The translations under genes and the position numbers were made by a program. A DNA stretch of 64,000 bases from an uncultured Bacilli bacterium (GTDB taxonomy: Bacteria > Bacillota_I > Bacilli_A > RF39 > UBA660): NCBI GenBank assembly GCA_947629655.1, contig CANREL010000003.1, positions 1 through 64,000 on the forward strand, given 5' to 3'. Each line of letters starts with the position of its first letter. The first letter of the stretch is position 1. This document shows positions 1-8,459 of this stretch, piece by piece. The notes below the pieces were generated by a model that was not told the origin of the DNA, made no database searches, and was given only the letters and a program-made list of their open reading frames with translations.

Positions 1-46
1 GCTGCAAAGCGTGCAGTTGCAGACAGCCTTATAGGCTTGGGAGAAA

Positions 47-76
47 ATCTACCAGCTAAGCCGGTAGATTTTTATT
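47..76 (+). terminator. Hairpin and T-run ending an upstream transcript
   Basis: A 7-bp stem (ATCTACC at 47-53 with GGTAGAT at 63-69) is followed by a T-rich run. It most likely ends a gene or RNA that lies off the left edge. The first 46 bases are too short to identify. Confidence 0.55.
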
Positions 77-77
77 G

Positions 78-91
78 TTACAAAACTGTAA
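78..91. promoter_or_regulatory. BceR-like operator upstream of bceR
   Basis: The inverted repeat TTACA-N4-TGTAA lies in the context GTTACAAAACTGTAAGGTT. A nearly identical copy sits upstream of the ABC genes at 1838-1851. In Bce-type systems the response regulator binds an inverted repeat upstream of the transporter genes, so a pair of sites fits autoregulation plus transporter control. Binding itself is inferred. Confidence 0.55.
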
Positions 92-144
92 GGTTAAATG
101 TGATTAATTCGTGGTATGATAATATTAGAAAAGTGGTGAAATAC

Positions 145-819
145 ATGAGTAAAATTATGATAATTGAAGATGAAGAATTGATTTGTAAGGAACTTTCTAA
201 ATTATTAGAAAATAATAATTATGAAACTATCGTCTTAAAAGATTTTAAGAATGCTTTAAAGAAAATATTAGAAGTATCTCCAGATTTAGTTTTATTAGAT
301 ATAAATATACCTTTTATAAATGGGGAAAGTTTACTTCAAAGTTTAAGAAAAGAATCTAATATTCCTGTTATTATGGTTACAAGTATTAATTCAGAAACGG
401 ATGAAGCATTATCTATTTCTTATGGTGCTGATGATTATATTACTAAACCATATAATCCCAATATATTACTTTTGAGAATAGGAGCAGTTTTAAAAAGGAC
501 AAAGACTAATTACAATAAAAATATGAATGACTTAACTTATAAAGAATTGAAGTTTGATTTACAAAAAGGAATGATAAAAAAAGATGATAAAGAAATAGAA
601 TTAACGAAAAATGAAATGATTATTTTTTCTTATTTATTAAACCATCAAAATAGGATAGTGACACGTGATGAATTAATGACGATTTTATGGGATAATTCTG
701 AGTACGTTAATGAAAATGCTTTAACGGTCAATATTAGTAGACTTAGAAGTAAACTAAAAGAGATAGGTTATGATGATGCGATTGATACGCGAAAGGGATT
801 AGGATACATTTTATCATGA
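145..819 (+). CDS. bceR: BceR-type OmpR-family response regulator
   Basis: This 224-residue DNA-binding response regulator is presumed to activate the downstream Bce-type transporter genes when the partner kinase phosphorylates it. The receiver domain occupies about residues 3-115, with the acidic pocket near E8-D9-E10 and phosphoacceptor D52 in LVLLDINIPF. A winged-helix output domain (about 125-222) ends in the usual SRLRSKL...TRKGLGY pattern. The start at 145 was chosen because the receiver domain begins there; the in-frame extension upstream runs through a terminator hairpin. Its stop overlaps the kinase start (ATGA), showing translational coupling. Confidence 0.9.
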   Translation: MSKIMIIEDEELICKELSKLLENNNYETIVLKDFKNALKKILEVSPDLVLLDINIPFINGESLLQSLRKESNIPVIMVTSINSETDEALSISYGADDYITKPYNPNILLLRIGAVLKRTKTNYNKNMNDLTYKELKFDLQKGMIKKDDKEIELTKNEMIIFSYLLNHQNRIVTRDELMTILWDNSEYVNENALTVNISRLRSKLKEIGYDDAIDTRKGLGYILS

Positions 820-1835
820 AGATAGGTGCATATTTTAAAGATAATTTATATAAGTTATTAAGTTTTATCATTTGTTATATCATTAATTTACTCATTTTTT
901 TAGCTTTTAAAGTAGATAGATCAGTCATTGTATCTTCATCACTTTTGTATGTCATATGCTTTTTATCAATTTTATTAATACCATATTATAGAAAGAAAAA
1001 GTTTTATACGGATTTACTTGCTAATATCGCATCTCTTGATAAAGCTTATTTGGTATTAGAGACTTTATCTAAACCAGAGTTTTATGAAGGAGAATTATTG
1101 TATCAAGCTCTATATGAAATAAATAAGTCAATGAATGAAAATGTGAGATTGATAGAAGAACATTTACAAGATTTTAAAGATTATATTGAGATGTGGATTC
1201 ATGAAGTTAAAATTCCACTTTCTACTTTAGTTTTGATGAGTAATAATCATAAAGATCAGTTTGATAAAAAGACCAAATTACAATTAAAAAGATTAGAAGA
1301 TTATGTTGATCAAGTTCTATATTATGCTAGAAGCGAAAACGCTGAAAAGGATTATTTGATAAAAGAGATAGATCTATCGAAAGTAATTAAAAATGTCGGC
1401 CTTAAAAATATGGATGACTTATTAGAAAATAAAATAGATTATATTGTCGAAAAAGTAGGTGTTAAAGTACTAACTGATTCGAAATGGTTAGAGTTTATTT
1501 TAGGGCAAATAATTAATAATAGTATTAAGTATAAAAGAAATATTGATAATTCTTATATCAAAATATCGGTCCAAGATAAGAAAGATAAAACGATATTGAT
1601 CATAGAGGATAATGGTATAGGAATAAAAGAATCTGATTTAAAGCAAGTCTTTGATAAATCATTTACAGGAGAAAATGGAAGAAATACTAATAAATCGACA
1701 GGAATGGGATTATTTATTGCGAAAAATATGTGTAGTAAATTAGGGCATAAGATAGATATAGAATCTGTTTATAATAAATATACAAAAGTCTATATAACAT
1801 TCGCTAAAAATAAATATTATGATGTCTTAAAATGA
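816..1835 (+). CDS. bceS: BceS-type intramembrane-sensing histidine kinase
   Basis: A 339-residue sensor kinase. Two N-terminal membrane helices (about 12-32 and 37-56) are joined by only a few external residues, the hallmark of intramembrane-sensing kinases that read the state of their ABC transporter rather than binding ligand directly. The phosphoacceptor is H129 in MWIHEVKIPL, and the ATPase domain contains N (IINNSIKYK), DNGIGI and TGMGLFIAKN boxes. The start overlaps the response-regulator stop. Family knowledge links such kinases to bacitracin, nisin or host-peptide resistance; the actual inducer cannot be read here. Confidence 0.9.
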   Translation: MKIGAYFKDNLYKLLSFIICYIINLLIFLAFKVDRSVIVSSSLLYVICFLSILLIPYYRKKKFYTDLLANIASLDKAYLVLETLSKPEFYEGELLYQALYEINKSMNENVRLIEEHLQDFKDYIEMWIHEVKIPLSTLVLMSNNHKDQFDKKTKLQLKRLEDYVDQVLYYARSENAEKDYLIKEIDLSKVIKNVGLKNMDDLLENKIDYIVEKVGVKVLTDSKWLEFILGQIINNSIKYKRNIDNSYIKISVQDKKDKTILIIEDNGIGIKESDLKQVFDKSFTGENGRNTNKSTGMGLFIAKNMCSKLGHKIDIESVYNKYTKVYITFAKNKYYDVLK

Positions 1836-1837
1836 TG

Positions 1838-1851
1838 TTACAAAATTGTAA
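1838..1851. promoter_or_regulatory. BceR-like operator upstream of bceAB
   Basis: Second copy of TTACA-N4-TGTAA, in context GTTACAAAATTGTAATGTT. It differs from the 78-91 site and its flanks by only two bases. It sits in the 87-base gap between the kinase gene and the transporter genes, as expected for the main regulated promoter of a Bce module. Confidence 0.6.
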
Positions 1852-1922
1852 TGTTCTGTAATGTTAAACGAACGACAAAATAGTTTTTTTAAATTATTAT
1901 TGTTGATGAAAGGAGAAAATAT

Positions 1923-2687
1923 ATGGAAAATATTTTAAAAGTTGACAAAATTGAAAAGTACTATGGAAGTCGTTCATCTCTAACAAAAGCGATTGATAAT
2001 TTATCTTTTGAAGTCGAAAAGGGTGAATTTGTTGCGATTATGGGAGCGTCTGGCTCTGGAAAAACAACTCTTTTAAACTGTATATCAACAATTGATAGAG
2101 TGACGAGTGGTCATATCTTTGTCGGGGGACTTGATATTACGAAATTAAAGGGTAATGATCTCAATAAATTTAGAAGAGAAGAGTTAGGATTTATCTTTCA
2201 AGACTTTAATCTACTTGATACTTTAACAGCTTATGAAAATATTGCGCTAGCATTATCTATTCAGAATGTCAGTTCATCTCTAATAGAGCAAAAGATAAAG
2301 AAAGTTAGTGAGGAATTAGATATAAAAGATGTTTTAAATAAGTATCCATATCAGATGAGTGGTGGACAAAAACAGAGAGTAGCTTCGGCTCGCGCTATTG
2401 TTACGGATCCCAAACTTATTTTAGCTGATGAACCAACGGGAGCATTAGATTCTAAATCATCTAAAATGTTACTAGAAAAATTTAATTATTTAGATGAACT
2501 AGGAGCTACTATTTTAATGGTTACGCATGATGCTTTTACAGCTAGTTATGCTAGACGAGTAATCTTTATCAAAGATGGTAAGATTTTTAAAGAGATTCGT
2601 AGAGGAAAAGATTCTCGTAAAGAATTTTTTGATAAGATTATTGATGTCGTAACTTTACTTGGTGGCGATTTAAACGATGCTTTATAA
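1923..2687 (+). CDS. bceA: BceA-type ABC transporter ATP-binding protein
   Basis: ATPase of an MacB/BceA-type peptide-resistance transporter, 254 residues. Visible motifs: Walker [11 protein letters not shown]-loop [10 protein letters not shown], signature MSGGQKQR, Walker B LILADEP and the switch histidine in VTHD. A strong site (AAAGGAG) precedes the ATG. It overlaps the permease gene by 11 bases. With the upstream two-component system it forms a complete sensing and detoxification module. Confidence 0.92.
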   Translation: MENILKVDKIEKYYGSRSSLTKAIDNLSFEVEKGEFVAIMGASGSGKTTLLNCISTIDRVTSGHIFVGGLDITKLKGNDLNKFRREELGFIFQDFNLLDTLTAYENIALALSIQNVSSSLIEQKIKKVSEELDIKDVLNKYPYQMSGGQKQRVASARAIVTDPKLILADEPTGALDSKSSKMLLEKFNYLDELGATILMVTHDAFTASYARRVIFIKDGKIFKEIRRGKDSRKEFFDKIIDVVTLLGGDLNDAL

Positions 2688-4749
2688 GTTATCACTAAAA
2701 AACATCAAGAAGAGTATTAAAGATTATGCCATCTACTTTTTTACCCTTATTCTTGGTGTAGCAATATTCTATGTTTTCAATGCTTTAGATAGTCAAACTG
2801 TCATGATGAATGTTTCTTCATCAACTTATGAATTAATTGATCTCATGATGACGATGTTATCTGGTGTCAGTGTCTTTGTATCATTCATCTTAGGATTTTT
2901 AATCATTTATGCTTCCAGATTTTTAATTAAGAGAAGAAATAAAGAATTTGGAATTTATTTAACCCTTGGTATGAGTAAAAGAAAAATATCTTTAATATTA
3001 TTTTTTGAAACATTATTTATTGGTATTATTTCTCTTTTAGTAGGATTAGGCTTTGGCGTATTACTATCCCAAATTATGAGTTTAGTTGTTGCCAATATGT
3101 TTGAAGCTAATCTCACCAAATTTACCTTTGTCTTTTCAGCATCAGCTTGTATTAAGACAATTATTTATTTCAGTATCATGTACTTATTAGTCATGATTTT
3201 TAATACGATAAGTGTCAGTAAATGTAAGTTGATTGATTTATTAAATGGTGCTAAAACAAGTGAAACAATTAAACTAAAGAATCCTTATTTATGTATTGTT
3301 ATTTTTATCATTTCTTGTATTGTACTTGGAAAAGCATATCACATGGTAACAGTCGAATTTTTAACTTTACAAGAAGCAATAGATATAATGAAACCAATCA
3401 TAATGGGTGCCGTAAGTACATTCTTTATATTTTGGTCTTTATCAGGATTAATTTTAAGAATAGCAATGAGTATTAAAAAATTCTATTACAAGGGATTAAA
3501 CAGTTTTACATTAAGACAATTCTCAAGTAAAATCAATACAACCGTTTTTTCAACAACAATTATCTGTCTAATGTTATTCATAACTATTTGCTTATTATCA
3601 GCATGTCTTACAATGAAAAATTCGATGAATGCTAATATTAGGGAACTAGCACCAGTAGATGCTCAGTTCACAGTTAATATGAATATGGATAAGTATTATG
3701 ACAAATATCGAAACTATGGTTATAATGATTCACAAATAAAAAACTCTCATTATACAGCTAGAGAAATGTTTGAATTATTTGGTTTTGATATTACAACTTA
3801 TTTTAAAGAATATATAGAAGTTAATACTTATGGAACACCAGATTTAACGATGAATCATACTTTAGGGTCAAGACTAGAGAGCATTAGAACTAGTTTTCCA
3901 TTTTTAGCTTATGACACGATGGAATCTATCATGAAAATTAGTGATTATAACAAAGTAGCAAGGTTTTATGGAATAAATGAATATTCTTTAAATAGTGATG
4001 AATACATGATTATTGCTGATTTTAAATCAATGGTTAATGTAAGAAATGTTGCTCTTGAAAATAGTGAAACAATTAATTTATTTGGTCATACTTTAAAACC
4101 TAAATATAAATCATGCCAAGATGGATTTTTAGAAATGTCTAGTAATCATATTAATACAGGAATTATATTAGTACCTGATAATGTTGTTGATGAAGAATAT
4201 TTAGTACAAAATCATTTAATAGGTAATTATAAAACAACAGATAGAGAAGAGATAACAAATATAGAGAACAATATAAACAAGTTAGATAAAGATCCTAAAA
4301 TAAAGGAATATTTACTTCCAAGTGGAACGACTAAACTGGCTATTAGAGAAGCGACGACAGGATTATCAGCAATGGTAACATTTATTGGTCTTTATTTAGG
4401 AGTAATTTTCTTAATTAGTAGTGCCGCAATTTTAGGTTTAAAAGAATTATCAGAGAGTAGTGATAATAAAGAAAGATTTAAAATGTTAAGAAAGATTGGT
4501 ACTGATGAGAAAATGATTAATAAAGCATTATTTAGACAGATTGCTATCTTCTTTATGCTACCTTTAATACTTGCTCTAATTCATTCTATTTTTGGTATAA
4601 TGTTTGCGGTTAAGATATTAGAAGTATTTGGAACAGATGAGTTATTACCATCAATTATTGCAACAGCTATATTCATTGTCATTATCTATGGTGGATATTT
4701 CTTAATTACTTATTCTTGTAGTAAAAGTATCATAAGGGAAAGATATTGA
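2677..4749 (+). CDS. bceB: BceB-type ABC transporter permease (FtsX-like)
   Basis: Membrane partner of BceA, 690 residues. An N-terminal four-helix FtsX block is followed by more helices, a large extracellular domain (roughly residues 310-550) and three C-terminal helices. This is the Bce layout, in which the large loop contacts lipid II-binding peptides and relays flux to the kinase. The extracellular domain has no recognisable peptide specificity. A hairpin follows the stop. Confidence 0.9.
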   Translation: MLYKLSLKNIKKSIKDYAIYFFTLILGVAIFYVFNALDSQTVMMNVSSSTYELIDLMMTMLSGVSVFVSFILGFLIIYASRFLIKRRNKEFGIYLTLGMSKRKISLILFFETLFIGIISLLVGLGFGVLLSQIMSLVVANMFEANLTKFTFVFSASACIKTIIYFSIMYLLVMIFNTISVSKCKLIDLLNGAKTSETIKLKNPYLCIVIFIISCIVLGKAYHMVTVEFLTLQEAIDIMKPIIMGAVSTFFIFWSLSGLILRIAMSIKKFYYKGLNSFTLRQFSSKINTTVFSTTIICLMLFITICLLSACLTMKNSMNANIRELAPVDAQFTVNMNMDKYYDKYRNYGYNDSQIKNSHYTAREMFELFGFDITTYFKEYIEVNTYGTPDLTMNHTLGSRLESIRTSFPFLAYDTMESIMKISDYNKVARFYGINEYSLNSDEYMIIADFKSMVNVRNVALENSETINLFGHTLKPKYKSCQDGFLEMSSNHINTGIILVPDNVVDEEYLVQNHLIGNYKTTDREEITNIENNINKLDKDPKIKEYLLPSGTTKLAIREATTGLSAMVTFIGLYLGVIFLISSAAILGLKELSESSDNKERFKMLRKIGTDEKMINKALFRQIAIFFMLPLILALIHSIFGIMFAVKILEVFGTDELLPSIIATAIFIVIIYGGYFLITYSCSKSIIRERY

Positions 4750-4778
4750 TATGTTACAGTTATTAATGATTGGAGGTA

Positions 4779-4804
4779 GGGATTAGTATTTTACTAGTCC
4801 CTTT
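4779..4804 (+). terminator. Hairpin after bceB
   Basis: Stem GGGATTAGT with ACTAGTCCC (one G-U pair), 5-base loop, short T-run. It probably ends the bce transcript. Because it directly precedes the next start codon it may also mask that gene's ribosome site. Confidence 0.5.
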
Positions 4805-4809
4805 CCAAT

Positions 4810-5910
4810 ATGAGTTATTTTATTTCAATTAAGACAGCTATCGCTGTTTTTCCTTTAGTAGCATTATTGTTTTCAATTCCTTTTGTATTACATCAATATC
4901 ATAAATATGGATCAATTAATCCTTTTAGAGTTTTGATAGTTTATTCATTTATTCTCTATTTGATAACAGTATATTTTTTAGTCATTTTACCTTTGCCAAA
5001 TAAAGAAGATGTCATATATAAACCGAATATGATAAAGTTCATTCCTTTTGGATTTATAAATGACTTTATAAGAGAATCATCTTTTCAGTTAAAAAATCCA
5101 TCTACTTATTTAAAGGCAATTAAAGAACCATGTTTTTATACAGTTATCTTTAATATTTTTATGACGATTCCTTTTGGTATGTATTTGAGGTATTATTTTA
5201 AATGTAATTTTAAGAAAACATTATTTATGAGTTTTATTTTAAGTTTATTTTTTGAAGTAACACAATTAACAGGATTGTATGGATTATATTCATATCCATA
5301 TAGGGTATTTGATGTTGATGATTTAATCATAAATACATTAGGAGGAATAATTGGTTACTTCATAATGGGATTTTTAAATAATTTCTTACCGACAAGAGAA
5401 AAAATAGATGAAGAATCTTTAGAAAGAGGAGAAGTAGTATCGGGATTTAGAAGAATAACTGTATTTTGTTTAGATTGCTTCTTATATGTTCTTATCTTTA
5501 CTTTTATTTACCTATTTATAAGTAGTAGGTATGTATCTTTAATTGTATTCATTGTTTACTTTATCATTTATCCATATTTTAAAAATGGACAAACTTTAGG
5601 TAGTAAATTTTTAAATGTGCGATTAGAGTTTAATAAACATAGACTTATAAAAATAACATTGCGAATCATCTTCTTGTTTTTATATTATTTTGGTAGTATA
5701 TTTATAGATTTTATTATAATTTTTTCCATAGCTAATAATTTTAATTTGAATGCAACAGAGGAATTTTTATTACTCATTATGGCTTTTTTAGAAATACTTA
5801 TATTTTATTTAATAAATATATTTGCTTTATTCAAAGATAAAAAGCTATATTATGATAACTTTTTTAAAGTAAAATATATTAGTACAATAAAAAAAGACAT
5901 TGATAATTAA
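4810..5910 (+). CDS. VanZ-RDD fusion membrane protein
   Basis: A 366-residue integral membrane protein. The N-terminal half is VanZ-like, with the conserved FFEVTQLTG...YRVFDVDDLIINTLGG segment (about residues 151-180). The C-terminal half (about 210-345) is RDD-like: several helices, with GQTLGSKFLNVRL between two of them. VanZ proteins have been linked to low-level glycopeptide resistance, while RDD domains occur in transport-related membrane proteins. Function here is unknown. No clear ribosome site precedes 4810, and a hairpin ends six bases upstream. Confidence 0.8.
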   Translation: MSYFISIKTAIAVFPLVALLFSIPFVLHQYHKYGSINPFRVLIVYSFILYLITVYFLVILPLPNKEDVIYKPNMIKFIPFGFINDFIRESSFQLKNPSTYLKAIKEPCFYTVIFNIFMTIPFGMYLRYYFKCNFKKTLFMSFILSLFFEVTQLTGLYGLYSYPYRVFDVDDLIINTLGGIIGYFIMGFLNNFLPTREKIDEESLERGEVVSGFRRITVFCLDCFLYVLIFTFIYLFISSRYVSLIVFIVYFIIYPYFKNGQTLGSKFLNVRLEFNKHRLIKITLRIIFLFLYYFGSIFIDFIIIFSIANNFNLNATEEFLLLIMAFLEILIFYLINIFALFKDKKLYYDNFFKVKYISTIKKDIDN

Positions 5911-5913
5911 ATT

Positions 5914-5951
5914 AAAAAGACTATAAAGTTATTTATCCTTTATAGTTTTTT
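5914..5951 (+). terminator. Terminator after VanZ-RDD gene
   Basis: Stem ACTATAAAG with CTTTATAGT followed by a run of six T. Confidence 0.75.
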
Positions 5952-5970
5952 ATATTATTTCTCTTTTATT

Positions 5971-5999
5971 TTTACATCAGTTCACCATTATTGTATAAT
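5971..5999 (+). promoter_or_regulatory. Sigma-A-like promoter of the interrupted membrane gene
   Basis: TTTACA (5971-5976), 17-base spacer, TATAAT (5994-5999). It lies 21 bases before the GTG start at 6021. Confidence 0.65.
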
Positions 6000-6020
6000 A
6001 TAAAATATGGAAGTGATATA

Positions 6021-6410
6021 GTGAAAAAACAACTTGAAAGAATAGTAATGATTAGAAAAATGGTTATGGCCATAATGGCTATAGTGGTATTAGTATGAGC
6101 TTTTCCTAATAATAATTTAGGAGTGAAAATATTTATTCTTCCTTTTCTTATATGTGCGATTGCCATTTTTTTAGAAAATATTTTTTTGTTTTTCAATAAT
6201 CAGAAAATAGCTAAAATTTTTATGTACATATTTAGAATCGTTTTCTTTATTTATGTTTATGGTTTTTTAGGTTATTCTTCATATTATGCAGTAGTAAATA
6301 AAAACTATGCACTTTTTATACCAATAAGTATATTTTTATTATTTTCTATTCCTTTTTTATGTGGTGCCTTCTTTGGAAAAAATAGAAGTAGTAGAAATAA
6401 AAAAAGTTAA
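6021..6410 (+). pseudogene. Small membrane protein gene with an in-frame TGA
   Basis: From the GTG at 6021 (site GGAAGTGAT just upstream) one reading frame runs to 6410, broken only by TGA at 6096-6098 after 25 codons. Both sides of the stop are hydrophobic and read as one polytopic protein of about 129 residues (four likely helices). Downstream of the stop the only start is GTG 6123, with a poorly placed ribosome site. Since TGA ends many other genes here, the simplest reading is a recent nonsense mutation (TGG to TGA). A shorter 95-residue product from 6123 is possible. No family recognised. Confidence 0.6.
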
Positions 6411-6421
6411 AGGGGGAAGTT

Positions 6422-6853
6422 ATGAAAGTTATAAAGTTTGAAATAGGTAATGAATACAATAATTTTTTATCAAAAATATTTAATCATTTAGATGAAAAAG
6501 ATTATGTGTGGGAAATTCTTGATTCTGAGGTTTTAATCAATGCTGATCAAGTGCTTTTTGAAAAAGAATATTATGATAATGACATTTTTAAAAAGATTAT
6601 AAATGAAAATAAATATTACATAATATTTTTAAAAATCAAATTATATAAAAATATTGTTTCATTGAAAAATGTCAATAAAGAAAATGATTTGCTTAAGCGT
6701 GATTGCGAATTGTTTTTAGATATAGATGATAGTATATACGTCGATATTTACACTAAAAATAAAACAATATTTGATACCATATATAATAATGTAGTTGAAA
6801 ATAATTTTTCCAATATTAATATAATAGAAAATGTTGGTGATGATAATTCTTAA
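6422..6853 (+). CDS. DUF2691-like cytosolic protein
   Basis: A 143-residue soluble protein, acidic, without signal peptide or membrane helix. The order of motifs (N-terminal FEIGNEY, central DYVWEI, later DCELFLDIDDSIYVDIYTK and IYNNVVENNF) resembles the DUF2691 family known from Bacilli, from memory. Its function is unknown. A GGGGGAAG site precedes the ATG. It follows the interrupted membrane gene by 11 bases and is probably co-transcribed with it. Confidence 0.6.
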   Translation: MKVIKFEIGNEYNNFLSKIFNHLDEKDYVWEILDSEVLINADQVLFEKEYYDNDIFKKIINENKYYIIFLKIKLYKNIVSLKNVNKENDLLKRDCELFLDIDDSIYVDIYTKNKTIFDTIYNNVVENNFSNINIIENVGDDNS

Positions 6854-6874
6854 ATAGTTTTATAAAAATAAAGT

Positions 6875-6902
6875 AACAGATCATAATGATCTGTTTTTTT
6901 TT
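6875..6902 (+). terminator. Terminator after DUF2691-like gene
   Basis: Stem ACAGATCA with TGATCTGT, 3-base loop, then nine T. Confidence 0.85.
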
Positions 6903-6923
6903 ATAAAAATTTATCAAAATGTA

Positions 6924-6953
6924 TTGAAAATAAGAACATTTGTATGATATTAT
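6924..6953 (+). promoter_or_regulatory. Promoter of the RhuM-Fic gene
   Basis: TTGAAA (6924-6929), 18-base spacer, TATTAT (6948-6953). The leader to the start codon is about 90 bases long. Confidence 0.5.
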
Positions 6954-7052
6954 ATTTACTATCAAAAAAAGAGGTGATTGAAAAAATAAAATATAAAATT
7001 TAAAAAATAAAATCAGTAGACAAAATTATTAATAAGAGAAAGGATGAATAAA

Positions 7053-8009
7053 ATGAAGAATGAAATAATATTATTTGAAAACCAAAATGTTAAATTAGAA
7101 GTTAATGTGAAAGATGAGACAGTATGGCTTACACGCGATCAGATGGCTAAATTATTTGAAAGGGATAGAACTGTTATAACGAGGCATATTAATAATGTTT
7201 TTAAAGATAATGAATTGGATAAAAATGAGGTATGTGCAAAATTTGCACACACCACCCAGCATGGAGCATTATCTGATAAAACTCAAACTAGAGAATTAGA
7301 GTATTACAATCTCGATATGATTATCAGTGTTGGTTATCGTGTGAAAAGTCAAAATGGTATCGTTTTTCGCAAATGGGCAACTAAAGTATTAAAAGACTAT
7401 TTAATAAAAGGTTATGCTGTTAATAAACAACGATTAGAGTATTTAGAAAAGACAATTAAATTAATTGATATTGCAGGTAGAATTGATGTTGAGTTAGAAG
7501 GTAGTGAAGCTCAAGAAATAATTAAAGTAATCAATAATTATTCAAATGCCTTAAATTTATTAGATGATTATGATCATAAACGCATTACTAAACCTAATGG
7601 AACTCAAAGTAATAAAAAAATAGTTTATGAAGATTGCCTTGATATAATTAATAAACTTAAATTCAACAATGATAGTGATCTATTTGCTCTTGAAAGAAAT
7701 CAAGGGTTGAAATCTATTATTGAAAACATATATCAATCATTTGATGATAAAGATTTGTATCCGACTATTCAGGAAAAAGCTGCTAACTTTTTATATTTAA
7801 TTACTAAAAATCATACTTTCATTGATGGTAACAAAAGAATTGCGGCAACATTATTTATCTATTTCTTAGATTTTTATAATATTTTATACAATGACGATGG
7901 TCAAGTTATTGATAATAATACATTGGTAGCACTTACTCTATTAATTGCTCAATCTAATCCAAAAGAAAAAGATATATTAATAGACTTAGTTATGAATTTT
8001 TTAACTTAA
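7053..8009 (+). CDS. RhuM-family protein with Fic/Doc domain
   Basis: A 318-residue two-domain protein. The N-terminal part (about 1-130) is the RhuM/virulence-protein type, with VWLTRDQMAKLF, VITRHINNVF and the conserved YYNLDMIISVGYRVKS segment, probably a DNA-binding fold. The C-terminal part (about 180-318) is a Fic/Doc domain with HTFIDGNKRIAATLF, holding the catalytic His and the phosphate-binding GNKR. Fic enzymes transfer AMP or phosphate to proteins; Doc phosphorylates EF-Tu. No antitoxin gene is adjacent and no inhibitory helix was identified. The start 7053 was chosen over 7044 because AGAAAGGA is then 8 bases away. Confidence 0.82.
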   Translation: MKNEIILFENQNVKLEVNVKDETVWLTRDQMAKLFERDRTVITRHINNVFKDNELDKNEVCAKFAHTTQHGALSDKTQTRELEYYNLDMIISVGYRVKSQNGIVFRKWATKVLKDYLIKGYAVNKQRLEYLEKTIKLIDIAGRIDVELEGSEAQEIIKVINNYSNALNLLDDYDHKRITKPNGTQSNKKIVYEDCLDIINKLKFNNDSDLFALERNQGLKSIIENIYQSFDDKDLYPTIQEKAANFLYLITKNHTFIDGNKRIAATLFIYFLDFYNILYNDDGQVIDNNTLVALTLLIAQSNPKEKDILIDLVMNFLT

Positions 8010-8031
8010 TTATTATAATTAAAAAATACTA

Positions 8032-8072
8032 TTGACTCCTGTGTATATACTGTATATAATGTATATATACAG
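8032..8072 (+). promoter_or_regulatory. YtrA-type promoter with overlapping operator palindrome
   Basis: TTGACT (8032-8037), 17-base spacer, TATAAT (8055-8060). A 12-base inverted repeat (8039-8050 and 8061-8072, one mismatch, ending in CTGT and ACAG) straddles the -10 box. Placement directly over the promoter of a GntR/YtrA regulator gene strongly suggests autorepression. Confidence 0.75.
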
Positions 8073-8081
8073 GAGGTAGTT

Positions 8082-8459
8082 ATGGAAATAATAATTAGTA
8101 ATTCCGATGGGGTACCTATTTATGAACAGATAAAAGAACAGATAAAAAATAAAATTATATCTGGTGAGTTGAAAGAACGAGAATTATTACCTTCGATTAG
8201 AGCGCTTGCTAAAGATTTGCGATGTAGTGTCATAACTACTAAAAACGCTTATGAAGAATTGGAAAAGGATGGGTATGTTAAAAGCATTCCATCAAAAGGA
8301 TTCTATGTTGCTAAAATTAATAAAGATTTAGCAAGAGAAGAACAATTGAATAAAATACAAGATCTATTAGATTCAGCAATAGGCATTGCTAAAACAAATA
8401 AAATTAGTAAGAGTACAGTTGTTGAAATGTTAAATATTTTATATTCGGAGGATAAATAA
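8082..8459 (+). CDS. GntR-family transcriptional regulator, YtrA type
   Basis: A 125-residue repressor: N-terminal winged helix (about 10-78: PIYEQIKEQIKNKIISGEL, LLPSIRALAKDL, SVITTKNAYEELEKDGYV) and a short two-helix C-terminal dimer region rather than a large effector domain, typical of the YtrA subgroup. Such regulators repress adjacent ABC transporter genes and respond to cell-wall antibiotics in some Bacilli. AGGAGG lies 6 bases before the ATG. Its stop overlaps the next start (TAATG). Confidence 0.9.
   Translation: MEIIISNSDGVPIYEQIKEQIKNKIISGELKERELLPSIRALAKDLRCSVITTKNAYEELEKDGYVKSIPSKGFYVAKINKDLAREEQLNKIQDLLDSAIGIAKTNKISKSTVVEMLNILYSEDK

Noticed and set aside
1..46. Riboswitch or tmRNA tail
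   Set aside because: Too little sequence and no conserved motif; only the terminator hairpin can be supported.
1..144. N-terminal extension of the response regulator from TTG 37
   Set aside because: It runs through a terminator hairpin and the operator; the receiver domain starts at ATG 145.
6021..6410. Alternative genetic code with TGA as Trp
   Set aside because: TGA ends many intact genes here (for example bceR, bceS, bceB, nth, recombinase-overlapping ORF) and Trp is encoded by TGG throughout.
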